The notes beneath the pieces were generated by a model. That model was not told the origin of the DNA, did not search any database, and saw nothing but the letters and a program-made list of their open reading frames with translations. A stretch of 23,729 nt of DNA, from positions 1 through 23,729 of the IMG/VR virus record IMGVR_UViG_3300015371_000179. One strand, given 5' to 3'. This stretch comes from a virus. Made by a program: the position numbers and the translations under genes. The first letter of the stretch is position 1, and every line of letters starts with the position of its first letter. This document shows positions 20,361-23,729 of the stretch, piece by piece.

Positions 20361-20858
20361 ATGGCGAACCCTGTCGTTTCGCTCGACTCTGACTTTGCCG
20401 TCTATGCCGACGTCGACACCGCCGACGCCTACATGGACGGGGCGCTGCATGGCGACCTGTGGCGCTCGGCCGATGACGACACCAAGGGCCGCGCGCTGGT
20501 CACCGCCACGCGCGTGCTCGACCGCCAGCTGTGGCAGGACGCCTACAACACCTATGAGCTGCGCCTGGCCGTGCCCAATATCGTCAACGCCTCAATCGAG
20601 ATGGCGCTGGCGCTGATCCAGGGCAACGACCTGCAGAACAGCACGACCACGGCGGAAAAGGTGCGCTCGCTGGCGGCGGGCTCGGTGCGGATCGAGAACT
20701 TCCGCGGCATCGACTTGGCCACGCGCTTCCCCACTATCGTGCAGGAGTTGCTGGCGCCCTACCTGGCAGGCTATGGTGCGACCTTCGTCAGCAAGGCGGC
20801 GGGCACCGACGGCGTGTCGATCTTCCCCACCGATTTCAGCTACTCCAGTGGAATATAA
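20361..20858 (+). CDS. Head-tail connector / head completion protein (DnaT-like annotation group)
   Basis: The product has 165 residues, with AGGTGAG before ATG 20361. The N-terminal pattern VYADVDTADAYMDGALHGD, W, KGRALVTATRVLDRQLWQ matches the helical adaptor proteins of many phages (YxxxxxADxYxxxR... W... ALxxAtrxLD). These are often annotated as head-tail connector or DnaT-like. A further helix (IVNASIEMALALIQGNDLQ) and a C-terminal segment ending in the final beta stretch follow. It should sit beneath the portal and join the tail. Its stop overlaps the start of the next methyltransferase. Confidence 0.65.
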   Translation: MANPVVSLDSDFAVYADVDTADAYMDGALHGDLWRSADDDTKGRALVTATRVLDRQLWQDAYNTYELRLAVPNIVNASIEMALALIQGNDLQNSTTTAEKVRSLAAGSVRIENFRGIDLATRFPTIVQELLAPYLAGYGATFVSKAAGTDGVSIFPTDFSYSSGI

Positions 20859-21420
20859 GATCACCCAGTGGGACGAGGAGCTGAACCCGTTCATTGACAT
20901 TTTACGGAGGGAAAATGTACGCCGTTTCGTTGAGGTCGGATCCCGCTACGGTGGTTCTCTGCATCGCATTGCTAAATCTCTACCACACGGCAGCCGTGTT
21001 GTATCCGTGGACTCTGGCGCAGGCATGGGCGGCGGCAAGCCCGGCGCCGTGGACAGCCTCAAGGCCTGCGTGGCCGAGCTGAAGGCGGACGGCTACGACG
21101 CCCACCTGCTGTTCGGCGACAGCCACGCCGCCAAGATTATCGCCGCGGCCAGCGCGCTCGGTCCCTTCGATGCGGCGTTTATCGACGGCGACCACACGCT
21201 GGAGGGTATCACGCTCGACTGGTACTACTACGGTAGGCACGTGCGGGTGTGCGGCTTCCACGACGTGGCCTGGCAGAAGCCGCCCAACTACGGCAGCGGC
21301 CCGCTGTGCGACTGCAAGGCGTTCTGGGATGTGATATCGAAGCGCTACCGCTCGCAGCAGTTTGTCCACAGCGGCGGCAACATGGGCATCGGGGTAGTTT
21401 GGCCCCCCGGCAAGCGCTAG
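20848..21420 (+). CDS. Class I methyltransferase (Methyltransf_24-like)
   Basis: From GTG 20848 the product has 190 residues. A longer in-frame reading from 20773 is a shadow of the connector gene. Motif I is FVEVGSRYGGS (27-37), the second acid is in VVSVDSG (D55), and FDAAFIDGDHTLEG (107-120) and VCGFHD (134-139) complete the pattern of the Methyltransf_24 group. Related enzymes modify glycans, sugars or small molecules rather than DNA. The glycosyltransferase at 22751 and the earlier methyltransferase at 10855 suggest modification of a virion or host glycan. Confidence 0.78.
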   Translation: MEYKITQWDEELNPFIDILRRENVRRFVEVGSRYGGSLHRIAKSLPHGSRVVSVDSGAGMGGGKPGAVDSLKACVAELKADGYDAHLLFGDSHAAKIIAAASALGPFDAAFIDGDHTLEGITLDWYYYGRHVRVCGFHDVAWQKPPNYGSGPLCDCKAFWDVISKRYRSQQFVHSGGNMGIGVVWPPGKR

Positions 21421-21461
21421 TGTATGTTCGACTTGTGTGAGTGAGATTTTGGAGCAAATGC

Positions 21462-21863
21462 GTGCGTTATCAACGACCCCCGGATCCGGATGCCGACGTT
21501 CTGGTTGCGGCCTGGCATGAGCTAACGGCTGCTGCCCCTATCGCCAAGCGGCTGGGGATCTCCAGCGACCACCTGTACGACTGTTGGGCTAAGCTCAAGC
21601 GCGAGGGCAGGCTGCCGCACGGCGCCCAGCGCCCGCACACGATCATGGTGCACGGACAGCGGATCCGGCAGCGCCGGAGGGACCGCGAGCACTACAACCA
21701 GCTGCGCCCCGATCTGTCTGACATGATGTACCTGCCCGACGACATGCGCTCGGAGGCGGCGTGCGACACGCTGCTGCAACGGCTCATAGCCGAGCACGGC
21801 CCGGAGGGTCGCCCGGATATTCCGCCGGGCCTGCTCAAGCCGCGACGGCGCAGCTGGTCATAG
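21462..21863 (+). CDS. Helix-turn-helix domain protein
   Basis: From GTG 21462 the product has 133 residues. I chose this because GGAG lies 7 nt upstream, while the start at 21441 lacks a site. The N-terminal DVLVAAWHELTAAAPIAKRLG followed by ISSDHLYDCWAKLKREGRLP is a helix-turn-helix of the same general kind as in GcrA/phage regulators. A basic stretch (GQRIRQRRRDREHYNQ) and a C-terminal helical region with basic end follow. It is likely DNA-binding. Its stop is 3 bp from the convergent minus-strand gene's stop. Confidence 0.55.
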   Translation: MRYQRPPDPDADVLVAAWHELTAAAPIAKRLGISSDHLYDCWAKLKREGRLPHGAQRPHTIMVHGQRIRQRRRDREHYNQLRPDLSDMMYLPDDMRSEAACDTLLQRLIAEHGPEGRPDIPPGLLKPRRRSWS

Positions 21864-21866
21864 TAT

Positions 21867-22454
21867 TCATGCCACCAACGCTATGCGATTGGCCCTCTGC
21901 AGGAAGTGATCTTCGTCATGCCGCAAGGCTAGCAGCTGGGTCAGCAGCTGGTCGCCGATTGGGATGCTGCCGTCGGCGTGGCAGCAGTATTGCACCAGCT
22001 CCCGCTTCCCTTCTGCGCACAACTCGCGCACGTTGCCCGCGTAGCTGTGGGATTTGATGCGGTAGAGCTTCTTCGATTTGCCGCCTTCGACCAGGAACCA
22101 CCCGTGCTTCTTGAGCGCGGCGCGCTGTAGCTCGGTCAGGTTCTCGTTCAGGATTGCCATCGCCTTGGCGTTGGCATCCTTACGCTTCACCGCGACGTCG
22201 GCAGCCACGCGGCGGGCGGCAAGCTCCTGCTCGCTCGGCTGGTATGGTACGGCGGGTGTGATTTGCGGGTCGTCGACGACGATCCAGTTTGACCAGATCG
22301 TATTGCCGCACGTGCTCGTGCTCGTGTTCGACGTCGTCCACGTGTTCCAGATGAGGGTGGTGGACGGGAAGATACTGCTGGACGTGTTGGGGCACGTGTT
22401 GGTGAACGTGCTTGAAGTCCCGCCGCTGCTGCCGCCGCTGATCCAGTTAACCAT
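21867..22454 (-). CDS. Conserved phage protein with Ser/Thr/Asn/Trp-rich N-terminus
   Basis: The product has 195 residues. The first ~60 are low-complexity, rich in Ser, Thr, Asn and Trp, with the pattern WNTWTTSNTSTSTCGNTI ending SNWIVVDDP. A charged helix follows (about 74-105), then a compact conserved domain: LTELQRAALKKHGWFLVEGG, KLYRIKSHSYAGNV, LVQYCCHADGSIPIGDQLL and DEDHFLQRANR. I recall this C-terminal domain (YRI...GNV...C.H....P..D..L.Q...L..DE..FLR.AN) from many phage hypothetical proteins, often with the same kind of N-terminus. The function is unknown. It is the second gene of a minus-strand pair. Confidence 0.65.
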   Translation of the reverse strand: MVNWISGGSSGGTSSTFTNTCPNTSSSIFPSTTLIWNTWTTSNTSTSTCGNTIWSNWIVVDDPQITPAVPYQPSEQELAARRVAADVAVKRKDANAKAMAILNENLTELQRAALKKHGWFLVEGGKSKKLYRIKSHSYAGNVRELCAEGKRELVQYCCHADGSIPIGDQLLTQLLALRHDEDHFLQRANRIALVA

Positions 22455-22456
22455 CT

Positions 22457-22681
22457 TTAGCCTCCACGCAGCTGCGGAGTCAGGATCATCTTCTCCGCGT
22501 CCGGGTCGAAGCTGTCCATGCGCACTCCTTCTTCGCCTGACTTCTTCACGTGGAAGGCGCGATAGCCTTGGCGGGTCAGGCTGTCATACAGCGCCCGTGC
22601 GGCGGTGACTTCGGCTTCGTTCGAGGCGTCCCAGATGTGCCGTGTGTGACCCGTCGGGTCTAATACTTCCATATAGCCCAT
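22457..22681 (-). CDS. Small conserved phage hypothetical protein, minus strand
   Basis: The product has 74 residues, with GGGAGG in good position upstream of ATG 22681. It is alpha/beta: MEVLDPTGHTRHIWDA, NEAEVTAARALYDSLTRQGY, RAFHVKKSGEEGVRM, then SFDPDAEKMILTPQLRGG. The FDPxAEKMIxxPxxxGG ending recurs in phage proteins that accompany the larger neighbour. It is read before the 22454 gene with 2 bp between them. The function is unknown. Confidence 0.6.
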   Translation of the reverse strand: MGYMEVLDPTGHTRHIWDASNEAEVTAARALYDSLTRQGYRAFHVKKSGEEGVRMDSFDPDAEKMILTPQLRGG

Positions 22682-22698
22682 AGCTTGAAACCTCCCAT

Positions 22699-22726
22699 GA
22701 AGGCCCGGCCCTCACGCCGGGCCTTC
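22699..22726. promoter_or_regulatory. 11-bp GC-rich hairpin between divergent genes
   Basis: GAAGGCCCGGC (22699-22709) and GCCGGGCCTTC (22716-22726) form a perfect 11-bp stem with a six-base loop, with no U-tract on either strand. It is immediately upstream of the minus-strand ribosome site and 24 bp upstream of the glycosyltransferase start. It may be an mRNA 5' structure, or a weak terminator shielding the two divergent units. Confidence 0.5.
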
Positions 22727-22750
22727 GATACATACAGGGGCACAATCTAG

Positions 22751-23524
22751 ATGGAAACCCCCATCAAGATATTCGTTGGCACGCCAGCCAACAACGAAGA
22801 CCTGGAGTGTCAGTGCGTGCTCGACTACTCGCTGCGCAAGTTCGCCTCGCAGCCGCTCGATATAACCTGGATGATGCTGAGCCGCGACCCCAACAGCATA
22901 TGGTACTCCGACGGCAACAGGGGCTGGAACACCAAGGGCTGGGCGACGCCGTTCTCGCCGCTACGCTGGGCCATTCCTGCCGCCTGCAAATTCCAAGGTC
23001 GGGCGATCTACATGGACTGCGACATGATCGCGCTCGCCGACATTGCCGAGCTGTGGAACCAGCCGATCCCGCCGGGCAAGGGCCTGCTGGCCAAGGGCGG
23101 CCAGGAGGTTGTATCCTGCGTCATGCTGTTCGACTGCGCCGCAATGCACGTTGTCATGCCCACGCTGCAGGGGTGGATGGGCAAGGAGGGCGAGTACCGC
23201 CACGTGCGGCGCCTGGTGCGCAGCGCCGCGGCCGACTACAAGGACGACTGGAACTGCCGCGACGGTGAGAACTGCAAGTCGATCTACGAGCCGCACGTCA
23301 AGATCCTGCACTACACACGGATCCCGACCCAGCCCAACCACAAATACGCGCGCGAGCGCCTGAAGCGCGAGGGCAAGGCGCACTGGTTCCCCGGGCCCGA
23401 CCAGCCGCACCCCAAGCCGGAGGTGACCGAATTGTTTGACCGTATGTATCAGGAGGCAATCGCTGCCGGGCGTGGCCCGGAGGCGTTCCGCGTCGACCCT
23501 GAGTTCGGTGCATATGGGCGATAG
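22751..23524 (+). CDS. Glycosyltransferase, GT-A fold
   Basis: The product has 257 residues. The N-terminus IKIFVGTPANNEDLECQCVLDYSLRK is typical of GT8-like or related GT-A glycosyltransferases. The DxD metal/nucleotide-sugar motif is in AIYMDCDMIAL (D89-C90-D91), followed by AELWN and SCVMLFDCAAM. Late motifs ILHYT and IPTQPNHKYA may supply the third metal ligand. It would transfer a sugar to a virion protein, host glycan or DNA base. The target is unknown. Its position among virion genes favours a structural protein. Confidence 0.7.
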   Translation: METPIKIFVGTPANNEDLECQCVLDYSLRKFASQPLDITWMMLSRDPNSIWYSDGNRGWNTKGWATPFSPLRWAIPAACKFQGRAIYMDCDMIALADIAELWNQPIPPGKGLLAKGGQEVVSCVMLFDCAAMHVVMPTLQGWMGKEGEYRHVRRLVRSAAADYKDDWNCRDGENCKSIYEPHVKILHYTRIPTQPNHKYARERLKREGKAHWFPGPDQPHPKPEVTELFDRMYQEAIAAGRGPEAFRVDPEFGAYGR

Positions 23525-23526
23525 AG

Positions 23527-23729
23527 ATGGCAGTAGTTTCTAGTTACACCCAGAAGGCCTTGCTGGACTGGCTGCTGCGCGAGGGCCCTATGACGTGCAC
23601 GGTCGCGGCGTATGGCAGCACCCAGTTATACGGTGGCGGCGCAGGTGGCGGCGGCCGGTTGTTGGGGCCCGGCGAGCTTCGGGACCTAGTGCTGCCTGTG
23701 GTGCCGCCCACGCCCGATCCACCTGCGGC
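23527..23729 (+). CDS. Start of a probable tail/virion protein gene (runs off the window)
   Basis: The frame opens at ATG 23527, 2 bp after the glycosyltransferase stop, and stays open to the end. MAVVSSYTQKALLDWLLREG resembles the N-terminus of many phage structural proteins (YxxKALLDWLL... PT.YV.L.T). A Gly-rich segment then leads to PVVPPTPDPP. The gene is incomplete, so size and full identity are unknown. Confidence 0.5.
   Translation, partial: MAVVSSYTQKALLDWLLREGPMTCTVAAYGSTQLYGGGAGGGGRLLGPGELRDLVLPVVPPTPDPPA

Noticed and set aside
22078-22608. A hydrophobic plus-strand ORF opposite the Ser/Thr/Asn-rich gene
   Set aside because: The Val/Leu richness mirrors repetitive Asn/Thr codons of the minus-strand gene, which has a conserved C-terminal domain.

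Overview
The window is a 23.7 kb piece of a tailed double-stranded DNA phage (or prophage), GC-rich, with densely packed genes that often share ATGA or GTGA stop/start overlaps. Several proteins point to an alphaproteobacterial, probably rhizobial-type, host: a GcrA-like DNA-binding domain (GcrA is an alphaproteobacterial cell-cycle regulator), an MCDYS-type hypothetical protein and a secreted Cys-rich protein, both of which I recall from Rhizobiales. No tRNA, rRNA, CRISPR array, integrase or insertion sequence was recognised.

Layout. (1) 1-4228 is a replication/recombination module: the C-terminus of a family A DNA polymerase, a sliding-clamp-loader AAA+ ATPase, a possible UvsY-like mediator, a gp32-like single-strand binding protein with zinc ligands, and a RecA/UvsX-like recombinase. 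(2) 4302-7533 is a control/accessory region: a NusG/RfaH-like factor, a secreted Cys-rich protein, a GcrA-like protein, the MCDYS protein, and a minus-strand cassette with a Tat-signal protein and a membrane/coiled-coil protein. (3) 7534-7831 is a gene-free, highly structured spacer ending in a strong intrinsic terminator, with an alternative competing stem. (4) 7832-12198 has small membrane and soluble ORFs, a likely small terminase, the large terminase, a methyltransferase and more tiny ORFs. (5) 12159-12796 is a minus-strand zinc-ribbon cassette associated with a 20-bp perfect inverted repeat. (6) 12830-19953 holds the portal followed by four translationally coupled genes carrying eight copies of one short tag (consensus KFNPNHDERGRF). 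The tags precede effector-like modules: a PARP-like ADP-ribosyltransferase (ART) candidate, an ART-PolyVal-like domain, an HExxH metallopeptidase-like domain, two R-S-E class ARTs, a ParB-like domain and two unassigned modules. (7) 19940-23729 holds a small putative virion protein, a head-tail connector, a second methyltransferase, an HTH protein, two minus-strand phage genes, a DxD glycosyltransferase and the start of a probable tail/virion gene.

The most interesting content is the tag-linked effector array behind the portal. It looks like a modular system for carrying ADP-ribosylating and other enzymes with the head and delivering them with the DNA, in the manner of T4 Alt or MuF-linked polymorphic toxins. 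Delivery is inference. The tag copies and catalytic motifs are read directly. Second is the structured RNA/terminator upstream of the packaging genes, which together with the NusG-like factor suggests an attenuation or antitermination switch for late genes.
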